From the NCBI GenBank assembly GCA_905373795.1, contig CAJPUO010000001.1, positions 186,001 through 250,000 of the forward strand: a stretch of 64,000 nucleotides of DNA. Reading direction: 5' to 3'. This DNA comes from Candidatus Saccharimonadota bacterium (GTDB lineage Bacteria > Patescibacteriota > Saccharimonadia > Saccharimonadales > Saccharimonadaceae). Positions 24,821-33,890 of the stretch are shown piece after piece. Numbering within the stretch: position 1 is the first letter of the stretch; every line of letters begins with the position of its first letter. The notes below the pieces were generated by a model, which saw only the letters and a list, made by a program, of their open reading frames with translations, was not told the DNA's origin and made no database searches. The translations under genes and the position numbers were made by a program.

Positions 24821-25731
24821 TGTTTTTACGCAAGCTTAAGAGAAAGACGTCGCAAGATAAATGCCTACAAGAGCTGACTATACCCACTCCGGTTTATCTG
24901 GATTACCAAACTGTATTTGATATGCTTGCTGTGATTGAAGATGGTCTTAGTCAATTTCAGGAGATTAAAACTGTCTACAGCGATTCAAAAAATGACTCTA
25001 ATGTAGACAATGCAAGAATTAACGCACAAGGTAAAATACCGCTTGGCTTCTTGAGTATGGACGGAGAGGGTGGTTTTAATAAATCTAGAGAAAAAACTCA
25101 ATCAAATAGTAAAGAAATTTCTTCTAAAAAGATTCACACAAGTGTTTCTTTATTTGCTAAACTAAGGGCTATACTTACTGAAAGAGATAAAGTTAAATAT
25201 ACTTTGGATGGTGAGTCCAGTGTTGGAGATTTTGTTGAGTTTAAGTCTAAATTTCAAAAAATCGAAATTGTAAGACTGATAAACACGATGGTCCAAGCTA
25301 TGGCTTTAGGTAACAAATTTACTAATAGTAAGAGTAAAACTAAATTAACGAAAGAGATAGACGAGATATGTAAACTTATTAAGCCGATAGGAGACACACT
25401 CTTATCTTGTGAAAATATAGAAAACGCAAGGTGCCTCATTGAATTAGATGAAGATGTTGCAAAACAATTCAATATAGAACGATTATTACGTGGTGAGTAT
25501 AGTGTTTTTGGAAAGATAGTTAGGATTGAAGAGTATGGATTTAATATATTTGAATCAACCGATTTAGGTCTAATAAAGTCAGACTATTTAGATACCGTGC
25601 TTTTTGGTTCGTTTAACGGCATGGTTAAAGAAGATAGTGATATAAGTAAGATGTTTAACGTTCCAGATAAAATACCGATCATTATAGAAGGCAGGGTATT
25701 TATTGTGAAGCCTATAGCAATTTTTATATAA
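24820..25731 (+). CDS. DUF6414-like protein inside the type III RM operon
   Basis: A 303-residue soluble protein. Its pattern fits DUF6414: TPVYLDYQTVFDMLAVIEDG near the N-terminus, a Lys/Ser-rich variable stretch, and then KIHTSVSLFAKLRAIL. Function of DUF6414 is unknown. The second half (IVRIEEYGFNIFESTDLGLI and later) resembles small beta-rich OB-like segments. AT-rich relative to mod. It starts on the mod stop codon (TGATG), so its dosage is tied to Mod. Family call is moderate. Confidence 0.6.
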   Translation: MFLRKLKRKTSQDKCLQELTIPTPVYLDYQTVFDMLAVIEDGLSQFQEIKTVYSDSKNDSNVDNARINAQGKIPLGFLSMDGEGGFNKSREKTQSNSKEISSKKIHTSVSLFAKLRAILTERDKVKYTLDGESSVGDFVEFKSKFQKIEIVRLINTMVQAMALGNKFTNSKSKTKLTKEIDEICKLIKPIGDTLLSCENIENARCLIELDEDVAKQFNIERLLRGEYSVFGKIVRIEEYGFNIFESTDLGLIKSDYLDTVLFGSFNGMVKEDSDISKMFNVPDKIPIIIEGRVFIVKPIAIFI

Positions 25732-25742
25732 GGAAGGTTTAT

Positions 25743-26438
25743 ATGAATGATAAAGACTCTAGTTTTCAAAATATAATAAGTATACTGGGCTTAGTTGCTG
25801 CATTTATAGCAGCCATAATTCCTCTGTTTGGACAATCAGAGTTGGATAAATATTTTGTCGGCACATCTTTTGTTGTACCTATAACAATACTTACTATCAT
25901 AATAGGTATTCCGCTATCGTGGAACATAATCGAGAATCATAAAATGATTATGATTCCTGTAAAAAAGAGAGGTTCTGAATACCCTGGATATATTAGACTG
26001 CATCATATAGTATGGGCTTTGATAACCCTGGCTACTATTCTACTTATACTATTCTTTGTTGCACGGGAGCTAAGGTGGCAACCTTATGTTCAATATATTA
26101 TATATCCAATTTTTTTCTTAAGTATGTTCGCTACTTTTTCTCTACTGCTCGCTTCAGCTATGGGGCGTTTAGAATATGAAAATGAAAAAGCAGCTATGCC
26201 TTATAAAATATTAAAAACTCTCGAGAGTAACGGATTAGTACAACCAAAAATCAAGGTTCTCGAAAACGTTAGTATTCAAGACAGTGATTTTATACGCACT
26301 CAATTGAACATACCAAATGAGTTTGGCGTAAGACTAGTGACAGTTGAAGTTGATGGTCATGAGATTAAGGCTATTCTAACTCAAGATTTATCCCAATTGT
26401 TACGAAAAATTGAACCATCTAATGGCAAAGAGAATTAG
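25743..26438 (+). CDS. Four-helix membrane protein, RM-operon accessory
   Basis: A 231-residue protein with four predicted membrane helices at about 10-27, 40-58, 87-108 and 116-137, and a cytoplasmic C-terminal domain of about 90 residues (LKTLESNGLVQPKIKVLENV...). An AAGGAAG Shine-Dalgarno lies upstream. Not recognised. A membrane protein within a restriction operon may act as an abortive-infection effector, but nothing shows this directly. Confidence 0.6.
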   Translation: MNDKDSSFQNIISILGLVAAFIAAIIPLFGQSELDKYFVGTSFVVPITILTIIIGIPLSWNIIENHKMIMIPVKKRGSEYPGYIRLHHIVWALITLATILLILFFVARELRWQPYVQYIIYPIFFLSMFATFSLLLASAMGRLEYENEKAAMPYKILKTLESNGLVQPKIKVLENVSIQDSDFIRTQLNIPNEFGVRLVTVEVDGHEIKAILTQDLSQLLRKIEPSNGKEN

Positions 26439-26453
26439 TAAAATGGTGATTTT

Positions 26454-26627
26454 ATGTTTTACAATATCATGAACGATAAACTGTCTTTGACTAGCGGGAG
26501 TAAGCCCGGAGAAACTCCAGCTGTCTGGAAAAACCAGACGGCTAACGGAATAGTCACTTGTTCGGAAATTATGAATAGCTATATAGAAAATCCGGGATTT
26601 CCGGATTTTGTGGAGGTGGTGTTGTGA
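26454..26627 (+). CDS. 57-residue small protein coupled to the DUF3800 gene
   Basis: ATG 26454 opens a 57-codon frame (MFYNIMNDKLSLTSGSKPG...) that ends TGA at 26625-26627, overlapping the next GTG by four bases (GTGA). The gap from the previous gene is only 15 bases. The tight fit supports a real small gene needed for coupling. The sequence is polar and without known motifs. Confidence 0.5.
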   Translation: MFYNIMNDKLSLTSGSKPGETPAVWKNQTANGIVTCSEIMNSYIENPGFPDFVEVVL

Positions 26628-27457
26628 TCGAATTTAACAAAAAGAGAAACAACTTAAAGCCGCATACTTACCACCGTTTTATTGATGAAGCTGGCGATAT
26701 GACATTCTTCTTGAAAGGGAAGGCTCCAGCGCCTTTGGGCAGTAACGGTATTTCCAGAACATTTATATTAGGTATGGCGCATGTCAAACAAGACCTAGAA
26801 CAGGTGCGTGGTTTTATTAGGACATTTTGCAAAGAAATAGAAAATGCCCCGTATTTTAACGAGATACCTAGCGTAAAAAAGCGCATAGATCGGGGCGGAT
26901 TTTATTTACACGCCAAGGATGATCCGCCAGAGCTTCGGTATAAGTTCCTTATGTTCTTGCTTGAGAGTGTAGATTTCTCTGTACAGATGGTGGTAGGGCG
27001 TAAACGACTTACGAGGTTTGTCAATAAGCACCACTCTCAAGAAAGAGAATTCTATGCTGACTTACTTTTTCATCTGTTGAAAGACAAGGGAAATTACGAA
27101 AAGTTAGTTATTAACATTGCGGAGCGTGGAAGTAGTACGAAAAATAATAATCTAGAAATTGCTTTATCGCAGGCACATGAACGCCATGCAAAGACACGTC
27201 GATATAAGTACGGGGCTGATATAAAATTTAATGTCCAGAGGTATAGTAGTGAACCAGTGCTAGCAATAACAGATTATATTTTATGGACGGTGCAGCGAGT
27301 TTTTGAAAAAGGAGAGACACGCTTTTATGATGTCGTAAAAGATAGAATCCCGTTAATCTTGGACTTGTATGACACGACAAAATACGATAACTATCAGAAT
27401 TATTATGGACCGAAAAACCCTCTTACAAAGCAGAACAAGGTGGTTGATAATGATTAG
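26624..27457 (+). CDS. DUF3800 protein (RNase H-like fold)
   Basis: A 277-residue protein. YHRFIDEAGDMTFF near residue 20 is the DUF3800 signature with the first acidic residues of an RNase H-like active site. FSVQMVVGRKRLTR, LVINIAERGSS and the closing LAITDYILWTVQRVFE supply the later conserved positions. DUF3800 proteins are predicted nucleases or nucleic-acid processing enzymes that recur in defence islands. Starts at GTG 26624, coupled to the small ORF. Confidence 0.75.
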   Translation: MIEFNKKRNNLKPHTYHRFIDEAGDMTFFLKGKAPAPLGSNGISRTFILGMAHVKQDLEQVRGFIRTFCKEIENAPYFNEIPSVKKRIDRGGFYLHAKDDPPELRYKFLMFLLESVDFSVQMVVGRKRLTRFVNKHHSQEREFYADLLFHLLKDKGNYEKLVINIAERGSSTKNNNLEIALSQAHERHAKTRRYKYGADIKFNVQRYSSEPVLAITDYILWTVQRVFEKGETRFYDVVKDRIPLILDLYDTTKYDNYQNYYGPKNPLTKQNKVVDND

Positions 27458-27656
27458 GTGTTTTGTATTTCAAAAAGACCCATATCATTCTGAGAAGGAT
27501 ACCCTTCGATGGCATGAAGCCAGCTTTCAAGTGATACAGGTCTTCGTGAAACAAAATTGTTCCTATGTAAATTATACTTTGAAGAATTGTTTATTGTCAA
27601 ACATATGTAATCTTCTTAATTCAAAAGGGTTATTCATTGATGAAGTTAAAATTTGA
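27450..27656 (+). CDS. 68-residue small Cys-rich protein
   Basis: ATG 27450 overlaps the DUF3800 stop by eight bases and the frame runs on into the res gene by 17 bases. It encodes 68 residues with four Cys (CFVFQK, NCSYV, NCLL, NICNLL) and a basic-aromatic N-terminus. Position in the operon makes it plausible. No domain recognised. Confidence 0.4.
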   Translation: MIRCFVFQKDPYHSEKDTLRWHEASFQVIQVFVKQNCSYVNYTLKNCLLSNICNLLNSKGLFIDEVKI

Positions 27657-30387
27657 TCCCAATCAACACTACCAACTCGACGCCATCAATGCGGTGGTGG
27701 ATGTATTTGCCGGGCAGCCAGCGGATAGTGAGGGTGCGACTCGCCATATGGATCAGGGTGGACAATTAAGTCTGGAGGCGACGATCGCCAAGGGAAATAA
27801 CCTGACGCTAGATGTAGCACAGATAATTGAGAATACGCATAAAATTCAAGAGAAAAATGGTATTGAGAAAAGCGAGGTTAAAGAGGGCGGCTTCAGTATC
27901 CCGATGACTTTTCCGCTAGAAATTAGCGAAAAATCCCTGAAGCACGGCATGAATTTCTCCATCGAGATGGAGACCGGCACCGGTAAAACGTATGTGTACT
28001 TGCGGACGATCCACGAACTGCATCAGTGCTACGGCTGGAAGAAGTTTATCATCGTGGTGCCGAGTGTGGCGATTCGTGAAGGTGTACTGAAGAATCTGGC
28101 GATCACCAGGGAGCACTTCGCCGATCTTTATAGTAAGCCGGAGATGGATTACTACGTCTGGGACAGTAAGAAGACCGGTCAGGCTCGTGAGTTTGCCACG
28201 AACGATACGCTGCAGATCATGGTGATCACCATTGATAGCTTCGCTAAGGCGCAGAATGTGATGAATCGGCAGAGCGACTATGGTCGGCCGCTCGATTTCA
28301 TCAAGGCTACTCGCCCGGTGGTTATTCTCGATGAGCCGCAGAATATGGAGACGGACACACGGCGGAACGCTATTGCCAGTCTTAATCCGCTGTGCACGTT
28401 GCGCTATAGTGCCACGCACAAGCATCTATACAATTTGCTTTACCGGCTGACTCCGGTCGATGCCTATGACAAGGGCTTAGTTAAGAAGATCGAGGTGCAT
28501 AGTGTCCAGAGTGAGGATAATTATAATGATGCATATATCAATGTGTTGTCGTTGGAGCGTCAGTTGAAGACTCGCTCATTCGCCAAGATAGAGGTGGATG
28601 CGAGTGATGAGTATGGCTTGCAGCGCAAGATTATCAAGGCCTTTCCGGGCGACGACCTGGAGGCGAAGACAGGGCGTTCGGTCTATGCCGGCTACTATGT
28701 CGAGTCGATCAATCACGGCGATGATTGCGTCGAATTCAGTAATGGTAAAGTAGTCTACGTTGGTCAACGTGATGAAAGTCTGCATGATGACATCATCAAG
28801 CGACAGATTGAACTGACGATTGACGATCACTTTGATAAACAGCGCCGACTGGGGAGTAGCGTCAAAGTGCTGAGCCTATTCTTTATCGATAAAGTGGCAA
28901 ATTATCGTGAGTATACGGCGAATGGCGCCCAGAAAGGTAAATTCGCCAAGTGGTTTGAGGAAGCCTACGCCAAGGTGGCGTCTAAACCAAAATACGCCGG
29001 TGTGATGGACGGTTTGTCGGCGAGTGAGGTGCACGATGGCTACTTTGCGGCGGACAAGAGTGGTCAGTGGAAAGACTCTCGTGACACCAAGGGTGAGGGC
29101 GGCCGTACTAAGGATGACGATACGGCGTATAACTTGATCATGAAGGATAAGGAAAGACTACTGGATACCGGCGAGCCGTTACGATTTATCTTTAGTCACT
29201 CGGCACTGCGTGAGGGCTGGGATAATCCTAATGTGTTTCAGATTTGTACGCTTAACGAGACGTCGAGTCAGATGAAAAAGCGCCAAGAGATCGGGCGAGG
29301 ACTGCGCCTGCCGGTTGATATTGATGGACAACGAGTGCATGATGATAGCATCAACGTACTAACAGTAGTGGCTAATGAGAGTTACGCAGAGTTTAGCCGT
29401 AAGCTTCAGACAGAGATTGAGGAAGAGACCGGCATTCATTTCGGCGGACGAATCAAGAATCGTGATGATCGGCAAGTTGTCAGGTTTCAGAAATCACGGG
29501 CGCTTGACCCGGCCTTTAAGGAATTATGGGATAAAATTAAACATAAGACGACCTACCGGATAGCAATTGATACAGACAAGTTAGTGACGGAGTCGGCTAA
29601 TGAATTAGCGCAAGCCACTATCAGGAAACCGAATATCACTGATGATAAAACCCTGATTGATTCTATGAATAGCGACAGAGGCTTTATGGTACGTGAGACC
29701 GGTTTTAACACCTATGCGGCGGCACGCCAAACTGAGGTAAAGATACCGAATTTATTAGCGGATATTCAGCGTCAGACACAAATGACCCGCCAGGTAATAT
29801 TTGATGTGCTTGATCAGGCGGCGATGTTTGAGCAGGTGGCTATTAATCCACAACAGGTGATTGATGAAACAGCCCAGGCGATTAATCGTGTGAAGCGGCG
29901 CTTGGCGGTTGATGGTGTTAAATATCACAGAACGGGTGAGCATTATGATATGACGTTGTTTGAGAATAGTGAATTGCAGACATACCTGTATGATGCAGCG
30001 ATGAAGAGTGGGGCAATTGCAGTGACTGATCAAACAAAAACCGTCTACGATTATGTGGCGGTTGATTCGGAAGTTGAGCGTGAATTCATGCAGTCGCTGG
30101 AGGACAATGCCGACGTGAAATTCTACATCAAGCTACCAGGTTGGTTCAAAATTGATACACCGGTTGGTAAATATAATCCGGATTGGGCGGTGGCGTTTGA
30201 TGGCGATAGGCGGATTTACTTTGTGGCGGAGACGAAAGGCTCGGATGATATTAACGATAATCACTTGAGCGCCAATGAGCGAAGTAAAATTACTGCGGCC
30301 CAGGCTCACTTTGCTACATTAGGAGTACGATATGTGGCACCAGTGAGAGATTGGAAAAACACAGTAACGAGGTTAAGAAATGGCTAG
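27640..30387 (+). CDS. res: Type III restriction enzyme Res subunit
   Basis: A 915-residue SF2 helicase-nuclease. Walker A METGTGKTYVYLRT near residue 113, DEAH-like VILDEPQNME, WDNPNVFQICTL and QEIGRGLRL (motif VI) in order. The C-terminal PD-(D/E)xK nuclease is seen as NPDWAV and then FVAETKGSDD near residues 860-885. With Mod it forms the ATP-dependent restriction complex. ATG 27640 follows TTG at 27637. Codon use and GC match mod rather than the accessory genes lying between. Confidence 0.92.
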   Translation: MKLKFDPNQHYQLDAINAVVDVFAGQPADSEGATRHMDQGGQLSLEATIAKGNNLTLDVAQIIENTHKIQEKNGIEKSEVKEGGFSIPMTFPLEISEKSLKHGMNFSIEMETGTGKTYVYLRTIHELHQCYGWKKFIIVVPSVAIREGVLKNLAITREHFADLYSKPEMDYYVWDSKKTGQAREFATNDTLQIMVITIDSFAKAQNVMNRQSDYGRPLDFIKATRPVVILDEPQNMETDTRRNAIASLNPLCTLRYSATHKHLYNLLYRLTPVDAYDKGLVKKIEVHSVQSEDNYNDAYINVLSLERQLKTRSFAKIEVDASDEYGLQRKIIKAFPGDDLEAKTGRSVYAGYYVESINHGDDCVEFSNGKVVYVGQRDESLHDDIIKRQIELTIDDHFDKQRRLGSSVKVLSLFFIDKVANYREYTANGAQKGKFAKWFEEAYAKVASKPKYAGVMDGLSASEVHDGYFAADKSGQWKDSRDTKGEGGRTKDDDTAYNLIMKDKERLLDTGEPLRFIFSHSALREGWDNPNVFQICTLNETSSQMKKRQEIGRGLRLPVDIDGQRVHDDSINVLTVVANESYAEFSRKLQTEIEEETGIHFGGRIKNRDDRQVVRFQKSRALDPAFKELWDKIKHKTTYRIAIDTDKLVTESANELAQATIRKPNITDDKTLIDSMNSDRGFMVRETGFNTYAAARQTEVKIPNLLADIQRQTQMTRQVIFDVLDQAAMFEQVAINPQQVIDETAQAINRVKRRLAVDGVKYHRTGEHYDMTLFENSELQTYLYDAAMKSGAIAVTDQTKTVYDYVAVDSEVEREFMQSLEDNADVKFYIKLPGWFKIDTPVGKYNPDWAVAFDGDRRIYFVAETKGSDDINDNHLSANERSKITAAQAHFATLGVRYVAPVRDWKNTVTRLRNG

Positions 30388-30982
30388 CATACGGCTAACT
30401 CCTGAGCAGGATCAGCAACTACAAGAAGCTCGAAAAAGGACTGCTGATAGCACGAATGTGCTCAATGAATCAAGTCAAGATATACGAGAAGGAAGAATAG
30501 ATATATTCGATCAGATTGCAAGATACTCAGGCGGTACAGCTTCAGTGATGTTTACTTTCCTTGGTGTTCTTATTGGATTAAAGAATGGCCAGGCACATAT
30601 TGATGGTAGCTTTATTGCTGCAATGATGCTTTTTGTTGTTTGTATTGCCATATCATTGTTTTTGCGTCAAGCTACGAGGCTCTATGGTTTCTATCAAACT
30701 AACCAGTTGAGATTAGATAGCCTACGTGACATGCGTACACTTGAAAAGGATGTTCTGTATGATCATGGTTCTGAAGCTAATACAAGAAAAGATATCTCAA
30801 ATGTCCATGCAGAATTAGAGAAAGCAACCAATAGGATAGCCGCTGAAATAGCAAGAAACCAAAAGAAAGCCAGACTATGGAGTGCAATTTTTAAACATGG
30901 CCCATGGCTACTCTATATAGTATTTGCTGGTGCGTATGCATTTTTGTTTTGCTTTGTTGTTAGGGTCTCTAACAATTTATAA
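30380..30982 (+). CDS. Three-helix membrane protein after res
   Basis: A 200-residue protein overlapping res by eight bases. A polar N-terminal helix (residues 1-45) precedes two membrane helices (about 54-68 and 77-94). A coiled-coil-like stretch (RLDSLRDMRTLEKDV to AAEIARNQKKA) follows, and then a third helix near the C-terminus. Not recognised. It is a second membrane component of this restriction operon. Confidence 0.6.
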   Translation: MASIRLTPEQDQQLQEARKRTADSTNVLNESSQDIREGRIDIFDQIARYSGGTASVMFTFLGVLIGLKNGQAHIDGSFIAAMMLFVVCIAISLFLRQATRLYGFYQTNQLRLDSLRDMRTLEKDVLYDHGSEANTRKDISNVHAELEKATNRIAAEIARNQKKARLWSAIFKHGPWLLYIVFAGAYAFLFCFVVRVSNNL

Positions 30983-30999
30983 AATAGGAGTTAATACTG

Positions 31000-31161
31000 T
31001 TGAAAGTTAACGTCAAAAAGACGCTGGCAAAATATGGCTACCCGCCAGATCAGCAGGCGTTGGCGACTGACATGGTGTTAGAACAAGCCAAGCGCTATGG
31101 TAACGAGTGGAGCCATAAACGCGCGACGTATTACGCTGGCGGAGCAAGTTTGTTGGACTAA
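31000..31161 (+). pseudogene. C-terminal remnant of a type I restriction R subunit (HsdR)
   Basis: This 54-codon frame, opened by TTG behind a TAGGAG, reads VKKTLAKYGYPPDQQALAT and then MVLEQAKRYGNEW, which is the C-terminal DUF3387 tail of HsdR. No other part of a type I system is nearby. It begins 17 bases after the type III operon ends, so this operon may have replaced a type I locus, leaving its 3' end. Confidence 0.7.
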
Positions 31162-31165
31162 TTTA

Positions 31166-31786
31166 TTACTTTCTATTTGGGTTTATAATAAACCCGCTTC
31201 GCCGATACATATAATCACCAACCGTCAATCCTTTGCGAGGGAATGTCTCGGCTAGTTCACGTCGTTCAATGTATGTCTTTGTAACTTCGACGATCCATGA
31301 GCGACCAGATTTTTCAACCAGATAATAGCGTCTGTCGCCTTTAAGCTGTCCAATGGCTTCGCCGGAAAAAGCCATATCAAGCGTTCCAGCTCCTACGAAA
31401 AAGTCGATGATTTTTTGCCACCACGTTAGTCGTCTGTGACGATTTAGCGATTCAATTTGGTCGGCGTCGGCAAATTTGTCTGCAACTGCCAGGTCGGATG
31501 CTGAATATCCTTTCATATCTGTCGGGTAGGCATCAAGATCAAGTGGTTCGCGTATGGCCGAAGCTAATCCTGCTCGTGTGTAGTCGAGCAGCTCATCCAC
31601 ACTAGTGTTGAATAATTTTGCTAGCGCTTGCACATTGTCTATATCCGGAAAGCCCGCACCTCGTTCCCACTTAGCAACTGCTTGTCGCGTGACATTGAGT
31701 CGATCGGCTAGTTGCTCTTGTGACCAATCGGCTTGTTGGCGTAATTGTTTAAGTTTTTTTGCAAAAATCATTTGGCGCCCTTTCAT
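31166..31786 (-). CDS. XRE-family HTH regulator with C-terminal domain
   Basis: A 206-residue protein. Residues 6-65 are a clear HTH (LRQQADWSQEQLADRLNVT, RQAVAKWERGAGFPD). The following 140 residues form an uncharacterised domain with WWQKIIDFFVGAG and GRSWIVEVTKTYIERREL. Such HTH proteins of Firmicutes and CPR often sense cell state. ATG 31786 has AAAGGG-like bases upstream in the other direction; ATG 31771 (MIFAKK) is an alternative. Confidence 0.75.
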   Translation of the reverse strand: MKGRQMIFAKKLKQLRQQADWSQEQLADRLNVTRQAVAKWERGAGFPDIDNVQALAKLFNTSVDELLDYTRAGLASAIREPLDLDAYPTDMKGYSASDLAVADKFADADQIESLNRHRRLTWWQKIIDFFVGAGTLDMAFSGEAIGQLKGDRRYYLVEKSGRSWIVEVTKTYIERRELAETFPRKGLTVGDYMYRRSGFIINPNRK

Positions 31787-31887
31787 TTATTTTCTAGTAG
31801 TATAGCGTAATTTTAGTGTCTTGACGAGCAACTGTGCGTTGCCTATCGCATGGGGTAATATAATACGCAAAGTTTGTCTTGGGGAGG

Positions 31888-31937
31888 TATAATAGGGCTA
31901 AAGGAAAGGTGATATGACAAAGCCGGTAAGATATTAA
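31888..31937 (+). promoter_or_regulatory. -10 box and seven-codon upstream ORF before DUF167 gene
   Basis: TATAAT at 31888-31893 precedes AAAGGAAAGG and ATG 31914, which opens a seven-codon ORF (MTKPVRY) ending at TAA 31935-31937. The DUF167 ATG follows after two bases and has no Shine-Dalgarno of its own, so it would rely on coupling. It could also be the scar of a lost gene. Confidence 0.4.
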
Positions 31938-31939
31938 CC

Positions 31940-32170
31940 ATGAAAATCTCCGTCCACCTCAAGCCCAAATCCCGCCACCGCGAAGAGGTGGTGGTTGGTG
32001 ACGATGGTGTGCTGACGATTTACACCAAGGCGCCAGCCATTGAAGGGCGGGCGAATCTGGCGGCGGTAAAATTACTGGCGAAGTATTTTAGCGTGGCGCC
32101 ATCAAAGGTAAAATTAGTGCGCGGTGCAGCTTCAAAATATAAGGTGTTTGAGATGGATAAGGCAGAATAG
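31940..32170 (+). CDS. DUF167 (YggU-like) protein
   Basis: A 76-residue small alpha/beta protein with the full DUF167 pattern: ISVHLKPKSRHREEV, VLTIYTKAPAIEGRANLA, KLLAKYF and KVKLVRGAASKYKVFEM. The family is widely conserved, of unknown function. Length is normal. Confidence 0.9.
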   Translation: MKISVHLKPKSRHREEVVVGDDGVLTIYTKAPAIEGRANLAAVKLLAKYFSVAPSKVKLVRGAASKYKVFEMDKAE

Positions 32171-32207
32171 CCACCGCAACGAGCAGCCGCAACATCTAGC
32201 TACGATT

Positions 32208-33764
32208 CTACGGATATCCAACTCCTGCCGCCATATTGCCGATCAATCCTTGCACTGTCACAAACGAATATCCCTGTTGCTTCAGTGCGTTGAGGATGCA
32301 CGGCACGGCATTAACAGAGGTTTGGTGAATGTCGTGCATCAAGATGATGGCTCCAGGATGGGCGCCAGCGACGGCGCGCGAGCAGACGATGTCGCTATTG
32401 CGGTCAGCCCAGTCGCGGGTGTCGACCGACCACAAGATTGACGACATACCACGCAGGCGAAGCTGCTCCAAAACGACGCCGTTGACTGCACCGTACGGCG
32501 GGCGCATAACAGTTGGCTTGACGCCGGTGGCTTGTTTGATAGCATCGTTAGTACGGTCAATTTCGCCAGCAATTTGGTCAATCGGCAATTTAGGCAGTTC
32601 TGGGTGCGACCATGAATGATTGCCCAGTTGGTGGCCGCGCGCATGGATGCTGCGTACGACGTTGGCTTGGCTGGAGACTTTGCTGCCAATCAGGAAAAAG
32701 GTGGCCTTAGCGCCATGTTGATCCAAAATATCCAGCAGCTGCGTGGTGTACGGTCCCGGTCCGTCGTCAAAGGTTAAGGCAATGGTTTTGCCGGCAGCAG
32801 CAGACGTCGGCGCGGCAGGCGCTGGCTTTGGTGTTGGTTTTGGTTCGGGCGGCTTAGGGATATTAGCTAGTTTTCGGGCTGTCGGATTTTGCAGATATTT
32901 GGCAACGGCGGCGATCGGCACTTTGATTGTCATTTCGCCGTAGGCTGACGGCAAGAGCGACGCCTGTCCGATTGGCCAAGCTAAACTATTGCCGCCATCG
33001 GTAATAACGAAATTCGATAGCGTTTCTTGGGTAATCGTTTCATTAAGATCCAGTTCTGTTTGCCGGCGCTGCTTGATGGTCTCATTGATATTATTTCGGG
33101 CAGCTGCCACGATTTCCCCGGTCGCTTTCTCTGATTGCTCGGTCAAACCGCTCAGGCTAATCACTTCGCCAGATTTTTTATCAAATGTCCAAAAATGCGT
33201 CAGCGATATCGGATGCGCGCCGTGCATGTCTTGCTTAATATTGACGATGATCGATAAAGCTAGCGAATTATTATGCGTAACTTGGTAGCTAATCGTTTCA
33301 GTCAGCGGCTGGTCGAACGTCAGAATATTGGTGGCAGCATAGCGGAAATCGCTGTCAGCGCGGTCAATTGCTTGGGCGACGGTTTTATTGATCTTATTGT
33401 TTTTAGTTAGCGGATATTCAATCGAAACTTTCTCGCGGTTAGTCTGGCGCGTTACGAATTTAGAACGAATGCCGGAGTAGCGCGAATCGGTGAAATAGTA
33501 TTGCTCGTCAGACAAAGCAGTCGGGCGGCGCGGTGACAGCTGGTTAAAGTATGCGTAAACCAGCCCCGATAAAACCGTTGCCATTGCCGTCAATAACAAT
33601 ATCGCTATCAGCGCGTTTCGCCATTTGGCGGGCTTGGTTTTTATTTTTGCTGCGCGGCGGGCATGTTTGGTTTTGGCTGTTTTATTGCTAGCTGATTTAG
33701 GCTTATCGGTTTTGCTCGCCGGTGATTTCGCTGGCGGCTTCCTTAGTGATTTTTTGGCAGGCAT
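32208..33764 (-). CDS. Membrane-anchored polysaccharide deacetylase (NodB) with DUF3298-like domain
   Basis: A 518-residue extracytoplasmic protein. A basic Lys/Ala-rich N-terminus of 45 residues precedes a single membrane anchor (about 50-70). A DUF4163/3298-like domain follows, then a Pro-rich linker (KPPEPKPTPKPAPAAP) and NodB. Motifs: ALTFDDGPGPYT (331-342, catalytic/metal Asp pair), NHSWSHPEL (metal His pair) and VMRPPYGAVN. The layout is that of PdaC/PgdA-type peptidoglycan or surface-glycan deacetylases. ATG 33764 lies six bases after a TATACT box. Confidence 0.88.
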   Translation of the reverse strand: MPAKKSLRKPPAKSPASKTDKPKSASNKTAKTKHARRAAKIKTKPAKWRNALIAILLLTAMATVLSGLVYAYFNQLSPRRPTALSDEQYYFTDSRYSGIRSKFVTRQTNREKVSIEYPLTKNNKINKTVAQAIDRADSDFRYAATNILTFDQPLTETISYQVTHNNSLALSIIVNIKQDMHGAHPISLTHFWTFDKKSGEVISLSGLTEQSEKATGEIVAAARNNINETIKQRRQTELDLNETITQETLSNFVITDGGNSLAWPIGQASLLPSAYGEMTIKVPIAAVAKYLQNPTARKLANIPKPPEPKPTPKPAPAAPTSAAAGKTIALTFDDGPGPYTTQLLDILDQHGAKATFFLIGSKVSSQANVVRSIHARGHQLGNHSWSHPELPKLPIDQIAGEIDRTNDAIKQATGVKPTVMRPPYGAVNGVVLEQLRLRGMSSILWSVDTRDWADRNSDIVCSRAVAGAHPGAIILMHDIHQTSVNAVPCILNALKQQGYSFVTVQGLIGNMAAGVGYP

Positions 33765-33770
33765 AGATAT

Positions 33771-33779
33771 AGTATAGCA
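33771..33779 (-). promoter_or_regulatory. Extended -10, leaderless start of deacetylase gene
   Basis: On the minus strand TGC-TATACT (TATACT at 33771-33776) is followed by six bases and ATG 33764. Confidence 0.6.
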
Positions 33780-33890
33780 TTTGTGATGTACTAGGGGTGC
33801 TGGGCTGCCTCTGAGACCTTTCTCTGCTTTTCTATCTGTCTAGACGCCAAAATCATTGAAAATATCAGTAAATTATAGTATAAAAAGGGA

